From the NCBI GenBank assembly GCA_020831885.1, contig JAFIFU010000030.1, positions 1 through 42,720 of the forward strand: a stretch of 42,720 nt of DNA, written 5' to 3'. A program made the position numbers and the translations under genes. Below the pieces are notes generated by a model. The model was not told the DNA's origin. It saw only the letters and a list, made by a program, of their open reading frames with translations, and made no database searches. The stretch is from Ectothiorhodospiraceae bacterium (GTDB taxonomy: Bacteria > Pseudomonadota > Gammaproteobacteria > Nitrococcales > Aquisalimonadaceae). How positions within the stretch are numbered: position 1 is the stretch's first letter; every line of letters starts with the position of its first letter. Shown in pieces: positions 12,298-20,839 of this stretch.

Positions 12298-12488
12298 CCG
12301 GTTGATCCTCCAAGAATACGGGGAACTCCGGATCCGGCGCCGCTGGGCACGCCCAGTGCCGGGTTCCACCCCCGGCCATCAACAATGAACGGAATCGGTG
12401 AAGGGAATCAACAGGCGCGGATCCCTCCCGCCGGCTGGCCCGTGCGGCGAGCCGGTTCCCGGGATCAGGACCGTGGGCTGAAACGGCC

Positions 12489-13907
12489 TCACCGCGGTGG
12501 GACGGCGCGAAGCCGGAACACGCTACGCGCCTGCAACCGCTCCAGCACGATATCCACCAGCAAGGTGCGGTGCGGCTGGAAGAATCTCGCCAGATCCTCC
12601 GTATCCAGGCGGAGATCCTCGATTTCCTCGTCAGTAAAGGTGCTGAACCCGGCCACCACGCCCGACTCCCCGAGGATGGGCGACGCGGTGATGGACAGGC
12701 CGAGCTGCGTCTGCGCCTCGGCCACCGCCTGCTGCAACCGGTTGGTATCGATATACAGGCTCCGATAGGAGGCGTCCTGCTTGTAGACATGCACGTCGCG
12801 GATCACCTCGGCGTGCATCCGCCGCGCCAGCCGGCCACCGTCCCGTTGCCCCTCCCGGGGATCGTAGAACTCGATCATGTAATCGGTCACGGGCTCCCCG
12901 AACTGATCCCGGACCCGGACCACCGTATTCTGATAGCCCGGTTTCCCCTGGTTACCACCGGGTTGCCGGGTGAGCGCCGCGTTCGCCTCGTCGCACTCCT
13001 GGCAGAACGCCTCGAAGGCGTCGTCTTCCACCGTCAGCGCCCGGACCACGAGATCCAGCGTCCTGCGCTGGGCACGGCTCAGCCCGCCACGCCCGCTGTC
13101 GAGCTTGATGGAAGAATGGTCGATACGGTCCAGGATGCGAAAGGCCGTGCGCCCGGCGGAAAGCGCATGGTTCACAACCTTGGGCACCGTCACCAGGCGG
13201 TCCGGATCGTCCGGATCCGCCGCTGATTTCTGACTGAAATCGATGCGGATACGGGCGCAATCCAGATTGGCCGTGGAGATACGGACGGTTCCATCCCCTC
13301 CTTCCTCGTTGGCCACGGAACGGATTCCGGAATAGCCGGTGTTGCCCACCAGCACGGTGCACAGCGTCCGGCCGGGGGCGAACATCCCGTTACCGGCCAC
13401 GAAGCGGTCCGCCTCGGCCAGTTGCCAGGAGTAGGGGCTGGCCAGCTCCAGCCCACGCAGGATGTGCGCCCCGGTGTTGAACAACTGCTGCCCGGGCTGT
13501 CGCCGGATGAACCCCTTGGTCACGCGTCCCACCATTGACCGGCCCACATGGGCCAGGGGCGAGCCGAAATTGGCGGGGGCCAGCATGACCAGGTGGCGGA
13601 TGGGCGTGCGATCCGTATCGAAGTGCCGTCGCAGCCAGTCACGGATCACCAGACCGCCGGTGGAATGGACGATGACATCGACGCTGCGCCGGCGACGCGG
13701 CAGGCCACGGACCCGCCAGGCCCGATCCAGCGCAGCCTGCAGATCATCGAAACGCAGCGCATCGCTCATGCTGAGATAATCGCCGACGGATACCCGCTCA
13801 ATGGGGACATCGGGCAACTCCCGGCTCAGATGCCGCGCCAGGCGGTCGAAGGAATCACCACTGTCATTCCAGCCGTGCAGGATGACCAACGGCCGCTCTG
13901 CTGCCAT
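12489..13907 (-). CDS. Lipase/esterase-like alpha/beta hydrolase with extra C-terminal domain
   Basis: The product is 472 residues. The N-terminal half resembles PGAP1/lipase-type hydrolases: oxyanion motif LVILHGWNDSGDSF at 7-20 and nucleophile elbow VHSTGGL with Ser82, followed by MLAPANFGSPLA. The region around GGDGTVRISTANLD is typical of lipases of this group and is followed by a candidate catalytic His in DHSSIK. From about residue 330 the sequence changes to a strand-rich module (NTVVRVRDQFGEPVTDYMIEFYD) that looks like an Ig/CNA-B-type beta-sandwich, then a helical tail (FTDEEIEDLRLDTEDLARFF). No signal peptide is seen, so it is predicted to be cytoplasmic. GGAGG lies about 9 bases before the ATG. 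The substrate is unknown, and the C-terminal domain call is tentative. Confidence 0.78.
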   Translation of the reverse strand: MAAERPLVILHGWNDSGDSFDRLARHLSRELPDVPIERVSVGDYLSMSDALRFDDLQAALDRAWRVRGLPRRRRSVDVIVHSTGGLVIRDWLRRHFDTDRTPIRHLVMLAPANFGSPLAHVGRSMVGRVTKGFIRRQPGQQLFNTGAHILRGLELASPYSWQLAEADRFVAGNGMFAPGRTLCTVLVGNTGYSGIRSVANEEGGDGTVRISTANLDCARIRIDFSQKSAADPDDPDRLVTVPKVVNHALSAGRTAFRILDRIDHSSIKLDSGRGGLSRAQRRTLDLVVRALTVEDDAFEAFCQECDEANAALTRQPGGNQGKPGYQNTVVRVRDQFGEPVTDYMIEFYDPREGQRDGGRLARRMHAEVIRDVHVYKQDASYRSLYIDTNRLQQAVAEAQTQLGLSITASPILGESGVVAGFSTFTDEEIEDLRLDTEDLARFFQPHRTLLVDIVLERLQARSVFRLRAVPPR

Positions 13908-13981
13908 GGACGCGCCCTCCCCCGATCATGCGCTGCGCCATTCACCGAGTCGCCAGTATAGGACAGGCGCCGGACAGCGGC

Positions 13982-14230
13982 TCAGCGTGGCCGCCGGTCC
14001 CCCTCCACCACCTTCGCTGTGAACACGCTGCGCCCGTAGGTCTGGAACGCCCAGCGCATGGTGTCGTTGAGAACACGCATCACATCGTCGAACTCACCGA
14101 ACAACTGGGTGCTCATGCGCCCGGAAAGAACCTCGAGCCCGCTTTGCTCCAGGCGTTCCACCACGGCAATCACCTGATCCCGATAGCCGTCGTTCAGCGG
14201 GTAATAGCTCACTTCAGCGGATATGAACAT
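13982..14230 (-). CDS. YkoF/MTH1187-like small protein
   Basis: This 82-residue protein (MFISAEVSYYPLNDGYRDQVIAVVERL opening, LFGEFDDVMRVLNDTM in the middle) has the beta-alpha-beta-beta-alpha-beta pattern of the YkoF / MTH1187 family. Some members bind thiamine or hydroxymethylpyrimidine. No thiamine transport or synthesis genes are adjacent, so ligand and role remain open. The start has GGGAGGG upstream. It lies 74 bases before the lipase-like gene on the same strand. Confidence 0.65.
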   Translation of the reverse strand: MFISAEVSYYPLNDGYRDQVIAVVERLEQSGLEVLSGRMSTQLFGEFDDVMRVLNDTMRWAFQTYGRSVFTAKVVEGDRRPR

Positions 14231-14399
14231 GGACTGCCCTCCCGATTACCGAACAGATCGATGGCACGGTCACCCCGCCCCCACGGCTGTGCCCGGAAAA
14301 GGGCGGAGTGCACTTCATCCATCAGATTATCCTCCGGCGCCGCTGGATGCATCCGGCGTCCACGCCGGTTTACCGAGGAGTCGATAACGGCGTGAGAAC

Positions 14400-14445
14400 T
14401 TGAGCGCTTCTCAGATAGTAGTATGCTCTCCGCCGGTTCAACCGG
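14400..14445 (+). promoter_or_regulatory. Putative promoter with palindrome for the membrane-protein/rhomboid pair
   Basis: TTGAGC at 14400-14405 and TATGCT at 14422-14427 are separated by 16 bases and resemble -35 and -10 boxes. A perfect 6-bp inverted repeat, CCGGTT-C-AACCGG (14433-14445), covers the expected start of transcription and could be an operator or a 5' UTR hairpin. Prediction is by eye. Confidence 0.4.
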
Positions 14446-14469
14446 TATGGCAAGCACAGGGAGGTCACC

Positions 14470-15087
14470 GTGAAACCGGTCATCCAGAAGAACAAGGAGG
14501 CGGCCATCAAGGCAGGCGAGAAGCTGAAGAGCATGGACCACCGGGATCTGGGGAACTCCGGGTTCTGGATCTCGCAGCTATTCGTGGTGGTGGCCACCAT
14601 CATCGGGGTTTACCTGGCCGCACATGCGGGCCTGAAACAGGCCATCGTGTTCGACGAACTCACCACCCGGGAACGCAATTACCACCTGCGCGCTTCGCTG
14701 CATGACGAACTCCGGGACAACGTCCACGTGTTGCGGAACTACGTGGAAGAAAGCCTTTCCCAGAACCTGTCCCGCACGATGCTGCAGAACCAGCGCCCCG
14801 CCATCTCGCAGTTCATCTGGGAGACCATGCGTTACTCGCCCCGGACGCTGGAGACACCCAGCGTTTTTCTCACCGAGGGCAGGCGCTTCTATGCCCGGGC
14901 CGAGGACATCATCCGCAAGGCAGAAAACGGCGTTTACGGAGCACAGCACGCCGCCGGACTGCTGGACGATTTGCTGAACCAAATGGAAGAGGAACTGCTA
15001 CCGCGGCTCCATGACAACTACACCGCCCTGGGCGAGGAACTCCGGCGGCAGGGTGTGAACCTGGAAACGCGGAAGGAGCGTGAGTAA
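14470..15087 (+). CDS. Membrane-anchored hypothetical protein
   Basis: The product is 205 residues and I do not recognise the family. The N-terminus is Lys-rich (KNKEAAIKAGEKL), then one membrane segment at about residues 32-54 (FWISQLFVVVATIIGVYLAAHAG). The remainder is soluble and predicted helical, with ERNYHLRASLHDELRDNVHVLRNYV and a C-terminal coiled-coil-like EEELLPRLHDNY. The start is GTG with GGGAGG upstream. Its stop TAA overlaps the ATG of the rhomboid gene by one base, a tight coupling. It may be a partner or substrate of that protease. Confidence 0.75.
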   Translation: MKPVIQKNKEAAIKAGEKLKSMDHRDLGNSGFWISQLFVVVATIIGVYLAAHAGLKQAIVFDELTTRERNYHLRASLHDELRDNVHVLRNYVEESLSQNLSRTMLQNQRPAISQFIWETMRYSPRTLETPSVFLTEGRRFYARAEDIIRKAENGVYGAQHAAGLLDDLLNQMEEELLPRLHDNYTALGEELRRQGVNLETRKERE

Positions 15088-16175
15088 TGCCTGAAAAGAA
15101 GCGCTGCCCCGAATGCCGCCGGCAAAGCCTGCGGGTGCACTATTTCCAGGGCGAAGAGGTGGACGTTTGTGACCGCTGCAGCGGCATGTGGTTCGAACAC
15201 GGCAACCTCAACGCCGTCATCGCCGCGAAGGACGACCAGTCGGACACCGCGGACTACACCGCCTCCCTCGGTCGTCACCAGGGTATCAGCCCTCGCCGGT
15301 GTCCGGATTGCGGCGACAGCCTGCAGACCTTCCATCTGCTGGAAGACTACCACCTGGACATCGATGTGTGCCGACGGTGCGATGGTGCCTGGGTGGAGAA
15401 GGCAGCCGCCTCCCGGGTTGCGAAATCCTCGCTGATCCGGGGAGCGCTGGAGGACATGAACGCCGGCACATCATGGAAGCCCTGGGTGTTCCAGTTCCTG
15501 CTCCGCATGCCGGTGGAGTACAACGTCAGGCCCCGGCGGACGCCATGGGTGACGATGACGCTGATCGCGCTGAACAGCCTGATTTTCCTGCTTTATGCAT
15601 TCGATACCCGCATGTTCGGTTATGTGGTGGAACATTTCGCCCTGTCACCCGCCGCCGTTCAATCCGGGGAGCGCTACTGGACGTTCCTCACGGCCATGTT
15701 CCTGCACGGTGGTTTTGTCCACCTGCTGGGTAACATGTATTTCCTCTGGCTGGTCGGGGCCAATCTGGAAGATGCGCTGGGGCGGTTCCGCTTCCTGGCG
15801 CTGTACCTGATCTGCGGCCTGGCCGCCGGCCTGATCAGCGTGCTGGCCAACCTGGGCTCGACCATTCCATCGGTGGGTGCCAGCGGTGCCATCGCCGGGC
15901 TGTTCGGCATGTATGCGCTCTGGTTCCCCAACGCCAGCCTGACCTTCATGTTCTTCGTCTACCAGAAAAAACTCGCTGTTTACTGGTACTTCGGGCTCTG
16001 GTTGGGCCTGAATATCCTTGGCATGGCCGTGGGGGGCCAGGGCGTGGATTACTGGGCACATATCGGCGGGTTCGTTGCAGGCCTGGCCCTGGGGATCGCC
16101 CTGCGCCAGCGGGTCTGGGACGCCAACCCCCTGCTCGCCTATCTGGCCGGCCCGGAGGTCAGGATCCGACGCTAG
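15087..16175 (+). CDS. Rhomboid intramembrane serine protease with two N-terminal zinc ribbons
   Basis: The product is 362 residues. Two TFIIB-type zinc ribbons come first: C7-x2-C10 with C28-x2-C31, and C72-x2-C75 with C95-x2-C98. The rhomboid core follows (about 150-345), with HGGFVHLLGNMYFLWLVG, the catalytic GASGAIAG (Ser266) and AHIGGF (His325). It should cleave membrane-spanning substrates within the inner membrane; the zinc ribbons face the cytoplasm and may bind a partner or regulate access. The ATG overlaps the upstream stop (TAATG). The stop codon TAG lies on the junction with a TIR element copy, so the last residues may differ from relatives without the element. Confidence 0.9.
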   Translation: MPEKKRCPECRRQSLRVHYFQGEEVDVCDRCSGMWFEHGNLNAVIAAKDDQSDTADYTASLGRHQGISPRRCPDCGDSLQTFHLLEDYHLDIDVCRRCDGAWVEKAAASRVAKSSLIRGALEDMNAGTSWKPWVFQFLLRMPVEYNVRPRRTPWVTMTLIALNSLIFLLYAFDTRMFGYVVEHFALSPAAVQSGERYWTFLTAMFLHGGFVHLLGNMYFLWLVGANLEDALGRFRFLALYLICGLAAGLISVLANLGSTIPSVGASGAIAGLFGMYALWFPNASLTFMFFVYQKKLAVYWYFGLWLGLNILGMAVGGQGVDYWAHIGGFVAGLALGIALRQRVWDANPLLAYLAGPEVRIRR

Positions 16176-16236
16176 GGAACCGCTGACCGATTCCCGGGAC
16201 GCTCCGGCTTTGCAGCGCAGGGGCAAGGGGCGGCTT
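16175..16236 (+). mobile_element. Single-ended copy of the TIR element (copy A)
   Basis: The sequence starting directly after TA (16173-16174) aligns to the left end of the complete element at 32719: 33 of the first 43 bases are identical by eye. It includes the blocks GATTCCC/TATTCCC and GGCTTTGCAGCG, then GGGGCAAGG and GCGGCT. No matching right terminus is visible before the pyc stop at 16259. It is an old or truncated copy. TA plus the first element base G make the TAG stop of the rhomboid gene. Confidence 0.7.
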
Positions 16237-16243
16237 GAGAACC

Positions 16244-16256
16244 CGCCTGTCGGGTG
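16244..16256. terminator. Weak hairpin between convergent rhomboid and pyc genes
   Basis: A short inverted repeat, ACCCG and CGGGT around a few bases, lies in the 83 bases between the two convergent stop codons. There is no T tract on either strand. It may contribute to termination for either gene, but the call is weak. Confidence 0.2.
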
Positions 16257-16258
16257 GC

Positions 16259-19200
16259 TCAGGCCTCGAATTCCACCAGCAGATCCTTGGCCTCGATCTC
16301 GCTGCCCGGCCCGGCGTGCACGGCCTTCACGGTACCATCACGCTCGGCGTGCAGACCGGTTTCCATTTTCATGGCCTCGATGGTCAACAACAGGTCGCCC
16401 TTGCGCACCCGCTGCCCCCCCTTCACCGCCACACTGCCCACGACACCGGGCATCGGGGCACCGACGTGGGCCGTGTTGCCGTCCTCGGCCTTGAGCCTGG
16501 CGGCGGCCTGGGCCTTGATCTTTCGGTCCGCCACGCGCACGGTGCGGGGTTGGCCGTTGAGTTCGAAGAACACCCGGACGTCCCCGTCGTCGCTCACTTC
16601 GCCCACCGCCATCAGGCGCACTTCCAGGGTCTTGCCCGGATCGATCTCAACACTGATCTCCTCGCCGGGCTCCATGCCATAGAAGAAGTTCTTGGTGGGC
16701 AGGGTACGCACGGGACCGTACAGCCGATGGCGCTGGGCATAGTCCAGGAAGACCTTCGGGTACATCAGGTAACCGTTCAGGTCCTCGTTATCCACCGACT
16801 GTCCATCAAGTCTGGCACTCAGACTGGCCCGTTCGGCCTCCAGATCAACCGGTTCCAGGAACTTGCCGGGCCGCTCGGTATGCGGCGTCTCACCCTTCAG
16901 CGCCTTTTCCTGCAGCGCCTTCGGCCAACCGCCGGGCGGCTGGCCCAGATTTCCCCGGAGCATGTCGATCACGGAATCGGGGAACGTCACATCCACTTCC
17001 GGATCCTCGATCTGTTCCCGGGAGAGGTTCTGACTCACCATCATCAGGGCCATGTCGCCCACCACCTTGGAGCTGGGCGTGACCTTGACGATATCGCCGA
17101 ACATCTGGTTCGCGTCGGCATAAGCCCGCGCCACCTCGTGCCAGCGCTCCTCCAGACCCAGGGACCGGGCCTGGGCCTTGAGATTGGTGAACTGGCCACC
17201 AGGCATCTCGTGCAGATAGACCTCGGAGGACGGCGACTGCAGACCCGATTCGAAAGCCCCATAGTGGAGCCGCACCTGCTCCCAGTAATCGGAGATCTCG
17301 CGCACGGCGCTGATGTCCAGGCCGGTATCCCGCTCCGTGTGACGCAGGGCCTCGACAATGGAGCCCAGGGTGGGCTGGGAGGTGTTGCCCGAGAGCGCGT
17401 CCATGGCGGCATCGGCGGCATCCACGCCCACTTCCGCCGCGGCCAGGATGGTGGCGCCGGCCAGACCGCCGGTGTCATGGGTGTGGAAGTGGATCGGCAG
17501 CCCCACTTCCTCCTTCAGCGCACGGAACAGCAGCTTGGCGGCGTCGGGCTTGAGCAGCCCGGCCATATCCTTGACGCCCAGGATATGGGTGCCGGCGTCC
17601 CGAAGGTCCTTCGCCATCTTCACGTAATAGTCGAGGCTGTACTTGGCCCGTTTCGGATCGAGGATATCGCCTGTGTAGCAGATAGCGGCCTCACAGACCT
17701 TGCCGGATTCCAGCACCGCGTCAATGGCCACACGCATGTTCTCCACCCAGTTCAGGCTGTCGAACACCCGGAACACGTCGACGCCGGAGCGGGCCGCCTG
17801 CTCCACGAAGAAGCGCACCACGTTGTCCGGGTAGTTGGTATAGCCCACCCCGTTGGAGGCGCGCAGCAGCATCTGTGTCATGACGTTGGGCATGGCAGCG
17901 CGGATATCCCGCAACCGCTGCCAGGGACACTCCTGCAGGAAACGGTAGGCCACGTCAAAGGTGGCGCCGCCCCAGCACTCCACACTGAACAATTGGGGCA
18001 GATTGGCCGCATAGGCCGGTGCCACGCGGATCATGTCGATGGAGCGCATACGGGTGGCCAGCAGGGACTGGTGCGCGTCGCGCATGGTGGTATCGGTGAG
18101 CACCAGGCGTTTCTGCGCGGCCAGCCAGTCGGCAACCGCTTGCGGACCCTGCTCCTCCAGCAGGTTGCGTGTGCCCGGCTCCGGCGTCCCGCGCGGGGTC
18201 GGCGGCGTCGGATCAGGGACGTCGGCACGGGGTCGTGGCCGGCCGGCTGTCTCCGGGTGGCCGTTCACGGTGATATCGGCCAGATAGGTCAGCAGGCGGG
18301 TGCCACGGTTCTGGCGCACGCGGAAATCGAACAGCTCCGGGGTGGTGTCGATGAACCGGGTGGTATAGCTGTTGTCCCGGAAGCTCGGATGTTTCAGCAG
18401 GTTTTCCACAAAGGGGATGTTGGTGGATACCCCCCGGATGCGGAACTCGTTCAGCGCGCGGACCATGCGGGAGATCGCTTCGCCGGGCGTCGGCGCCCAG
18501 GCAGTGACCTTCACCAGCAGCGAATCGTAATGGCGGGTGATCACGCCGCCGGAGTAGGCGGTGCCGCCATCCAGGCGGATCCCCATCCCCGTGGCGGAGC
18601 GGTAGGCGGTCAGGCGGCCGTAGTCCGGAATGAAGTTGTTGTGGGGGTCTTCGGTGGTCACCCGGCACTGCAGAGCGTGGCCGCGCAGACGGATATCACT
18701 CTGGCTGGGCATGCCCGTGGCATCCGCCAGCCGGGCCCCCTCGGCAACGCGGATCTGCGCCTTGACGATGTCCACCCCGGTCACCTCCTCGGTGACCGTA
18801 TGCTCCACCTGAATCCGGGGATTCACCTCGATGAAATAGAAGCGGTCGGTATCCATGTCCATCAGGAACTCAACCGTACCCGCGTTCTGATACCCCACGT
18901 GGCGCGCCAGCCTGAGGGCCATCTCACAGAGCTCCTCACGCTGGGGGTCCCGCAGGTAAGGCGCCGGAGCGCGTTCCACCACCTTCTGGTTGCGCCGTTG
19001 CACGGTACAATCCCGTTCGTACAGATGGTAGATGTTGCCGTGCAGATCACCCAGGATCTGCACCTCCACGTGGCGGGCGCGCTCGATCATCTTCTCCAGA
19101 TAGCCTTCGCCGTTACCGAACGCGGCTTCGGCCTCGCGCCGCCCTTCCCGGATTTTGTCCTCCAGCTCCTCCGGCTCCCGGATCGGGCGCATGCCGCGAC

Positions 19201-19702
19201 CACCGCCACCCCAGGAGGCTTTCAGCATCATGGGGTAGCCGATGTCATCGGCCCAGCGGCGCGCCTCGCCCATGTCCTCGCCCAGCACCTCGGAGGCGGG
19301 GATCACCGGCACCCCTGCCGCAATGGCCACGCGGCGGGCGCTTGCCTTGTCGCCCAGGGCGCGCATGGTGTCGGCGTTCGGGCCGATAAAGGCGATACCC
19401 GCGGCGACGCAGGCGTCCACCAGGGCGGGATTCTCCGAGAGCAGTCCATAACCGGGGTGAATGGCATCCGCGCCACACATGCGGGCCACGCGGATCACTT
19501 CATCGATGGACAGATAGGCCGCAACCGGTCCCAGCCCCGCCCCCACCTGATAGGCCTCATCGGCCTTGAAGCGGTGCAGGCTGAGCTTGTCCTCTTCGGC
19601 ATAGATGGCCACGGTGCGCTTGCCCAGTTCATTGGCGGCGCGCATCACGCGGATGGCGATCTCGCCCCGGTTGGCCACGAGAATCTTGCGGAACGCTGGC
19701 AT
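16259..19702 (-). CDS. pyc: Pyruvate carboxylase
   Basis: Pyruvate carboxylase makes oxaloacetate from pyruvate, bicarbonate and ATP to refill the TCA cycle. The 1147-residue chain has the canonical order. First is biotin carboxylase (FRKILVANRGEIAIRVMRA; KASWGGGGRGMR; EVNPRIQVEHTVTEE). Next is the pyruvate-type carboxyltransferase (LTDTTMRDAHQSLLATRMR; CWGGATFDVAYRFL; HFHTHDTGG). Last are the PC tetramerisation region and a biotinyl domain with EAMKMETG and target Lys1112. Length equals the usual alpha4 form. The ATG at 19702 has GAGGGGGAG upstream. It is preceded by 252 non-coding bases after the Crp/Fnr gene, so it probably has its own promoter. Assignment is firm. Confidence 0.97.
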   Translation of the reverse strand: MPAFRKILVANRGEIAIRVMRAANELGKRTVAIYAEEDKLSLHRFKADEAYQVGAGLGPVAAYLSIDEVIRVARMCGADAIHPGYGLLSENPALVDACVAAGIAFIGPNADTMRALGDKASARRVAIAAGVPVIPASEVLGEDMGEARRWADDIGYPMMLKASWGGGGRGMRPIREPEELEDKIREGRREAEAAFGNGEGYLEKMIERARHVEVQILGDLHGNIYHLYERDCTVQRRNQKVVERAPAPYLRDPQREELCEMALRLARHVGYQNAGTVEFLMDMDTDRFYFIEVNPRIQVEHTVTEEVTGVDIVKAQIRVAEGARLADATGMPSQSDIRLRGHALQCRVTTEDPHNNFIPDYGRLTAYRSATGMGIRLDGGTAYSGGVITRHYDSLLVKVTAWAPTPGEAISRMVRALNEFRIRGVSTNIPFVENLLKHPSFRDNSYTTRFIDTTPELFDFRVRQNRGTRLLTYLADITVNGHPETAGRPRPRADVPDPTPPTPRGTPEPGTRNLLEEQGPQAVADWLAAQKRLVLTDTTMRDAHQSLLATRMRSIDMIRVAPAYAANLPQLFSVECWGGATFDVAYRFLQECPWQRLRDIRAAMPNVMTQMLLRASNGVGYTNYPDNVVRFFVEQAARSGVDVFRVFDSLNWVENMRVAIDAVLESGKVCEAAICYTGDILDPKRAKYSLDYYVKMAKDLRDAGTHILGVKDMAGLLKPDAAKLLFRALKEEVGLPIHFHTHDTGGLAGATILAAAEVGVDAADAAMDALSGNTSQPTLGSIVEALRHTERDTGLDISAVREISDYWEQVRLHYGAFESGLQSPSSEVYLHEMPGGQFTNLKAQARSLGLEERWHEVARAYADANQMFGDIVKVTPSSKVVGDMALMMVSQNLSREQIEDPEVDVTFPDSVIDMLRGNLGQPPGGWPKALQEKALKGETPHTERPGKFLEPVDLEAERASLSARLDGQSVDNEDLNGYLMYPKVFLDYAQRHRLYGPVRTLPTKNFFYGMEPGEEISVEIDPGKTLEVRLMAVGEVSDDGDVRVFFELNGQPRTVRVADRKIKAQAAARLKAEDGNTAHVGAPMPGVVGSVAVKGGQRVRKGDLLLTIEAMKMETGLHAERDGTVKAVHAGPGSEIEAKDLLVEFEA

Positions 19703-19955
19703 GTCTCCCCCTCGTTATCGTCCCATCCCCGACGCCGCGCGGAAGTCCCGCAGCGATTGCCGTCATCCGCCGGGAAGGGGTCTCACCATACACCGGGCGG
19801 AACCCCGGCCGCCAGCCAAACGGATTCGACCATACCGGCGGCCGGCGGCGTACAGGAATCCGCAAAGGGTGAAGACACAAGGGTTCAGCCCGGCAGCGGG
19901 AGGCCCGGGAAGCGTCGACGCCCTCGCGCGGTCACGGGAATACCTCTGTAGATTC

Positions 19956-20717
19956 CTACGGCTTGGTTCCGGGAATGCGCAGCTCACGCTCCATGGAATC
20001 CAGCACCGTATCAACTCGGGAATAAGCCGCCAGGGTATCCACGTCATCGATCACGATCCGGGAACCGCGCATATGCACGCCCCTGTCCCGGAGCTGGGCG
20101 AACGCCCTGGACAGGTGCTCCGGGGTGATACCCATCCGCTCCGCCAGCACCCGCTTCGGATACGGTAAATGGATCTGGCCCGTGCCACGCTGCTCATGCG
20201 CCAGTTGAACCAGAAACGAGGCGATGCGCTCTGCCGATGTACGCAGTTTCAAGTCCTTGATCTGCCGTACCATCCCCCGGTAGTGTCGGGCCATGGCACT
20301 CATCAGCGCCAGGGCCAGCGGCGGCTCCCGCAACAGTGTGTGGCGCAGATGCCGGGCGGGGATCAGCAACAACCGGCAAGGCTCCAGCGCCCGGGCACTC
20401 ATCAGGTACGGGGCATCGGTCACCACCGCCGCGAGGATGAAGCAGTCCACCGGCTGCACCACCTCCACAACCACCTCGTTTCCGGCGCCGTCCTGCCCCA
20501 CGAGTTCCACGACGCCATCCAGCAGGACATGCAGGTGGTCGGGGGCATCACCCTGTCTCAGAACCTCGCTGCCGGCGGGCAAGGACTGGGTCAGCGCCGG
20601 TTCCAGCAAGGCATCCCGGCTCTCCCGGTTCAGCCCGTCGAACAGCGGCAACTGTCCGATCCGGGCGATGTCCAGGGCGTCAACGGGGTCCGCCCCCTCG
20701 ACCGTCGGCTTGTTCAA
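19956..20717 (-). CDS. Crp/Fnr-family transcriptional regulator
   Basis: The 253-residue protein has an N-terminal cyclic-nucleotide-type effector domain (FDGLNRESRDALLEPALTQSLPAGSEVLRQGDAPDHLHVLLDGVVEL). A long dimerisation helix follows, then a C-terminal winged helix with KRVLAERMGITPEHLSRAFAQLRDRGV. The N-terminal Cys cluster of oxygen-sensing FNR is absent; the two visible Cys (PVDCF, EPCRL) are isolated. It is therefore more like DNR/Crp branches that sense NO, haem or other signals. The start appears to be TTG with AGGGGA 6 bases upstream. Its targets are unknown. Confidence 0.88.
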   Translation of the reverse strand: MNKPTVEGADPVDALDIARIGQLPLFDGLNRESRDALLEPALTQSLPAGSEVLRQGDAPDHLHVLLDGVVELVGQDGAGNEVVVEVVQPVDCFILAAVVTDAPYLMSARALEPCRLLLIPARHLRHTLLREPPLALALMSAMARHYRGMVRQIKDLKLRTSAERIASFLVQLAHEQRGTGQIHLPYPKRVLAERMGITPEHLSRAFAQLRDRGVHMRGSRIVIDDVDTLAAYSRVDTVLDSMERELRIPGTKP

Positions 20718-20818
20718 CGGATGTCCCCTGATATTCTCCTCCAGAATGACTACTTTAATTACTTCTTTTATCCAGCGCGAGCGCGGAACGCACAGAGCGC
20801 AGAAAAACGGTGGAAACA

Positions 20819-20833
20819 GCGGGTTCAGCCCGC
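20819..20833 (-). terminator. Possible terminator of the TRAP-marR operon
   Basis: GCGGG-TTCAG-CCCGC forms a 5-bp stem just after the marR stop. On the minus strand it is followed by TGTTTCCACCGTTTTT, an interrupted T tract. The signal is weak but well placed. Confidence 0.35.
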
Positions 20834-20839
20834 CCCGCG

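Noticed and set aside
12431-12456. CCGGCT...AGCCGG inverted repeat after the lipase-like gene
   Set aside because: The loop is long and there is no T tract. Short GC-rich repeats are expected by chance in this composition.
14353-14368. CCGGCG-N4-CGCCGG hairpin before the rhomboid operon as a terminator
   Set aside because: No gene on either strand ends into it and only a short T run follows.
16235-19951. A 1238-codon open frame on the plus strand
   Set aside because: It lies exactly antisense to pyruvate carboxylase, has no recognisable domain and is His/Gly/Gln-rich, as expected for a shadow frame in high-GC DNA.
19956-20717. Oxygen-sensing FNR identity for the Crp/Fnr regulator
   Set aside because: The N-terminal cluster of Cys ligands for a 4Fe-4S centre is absent.
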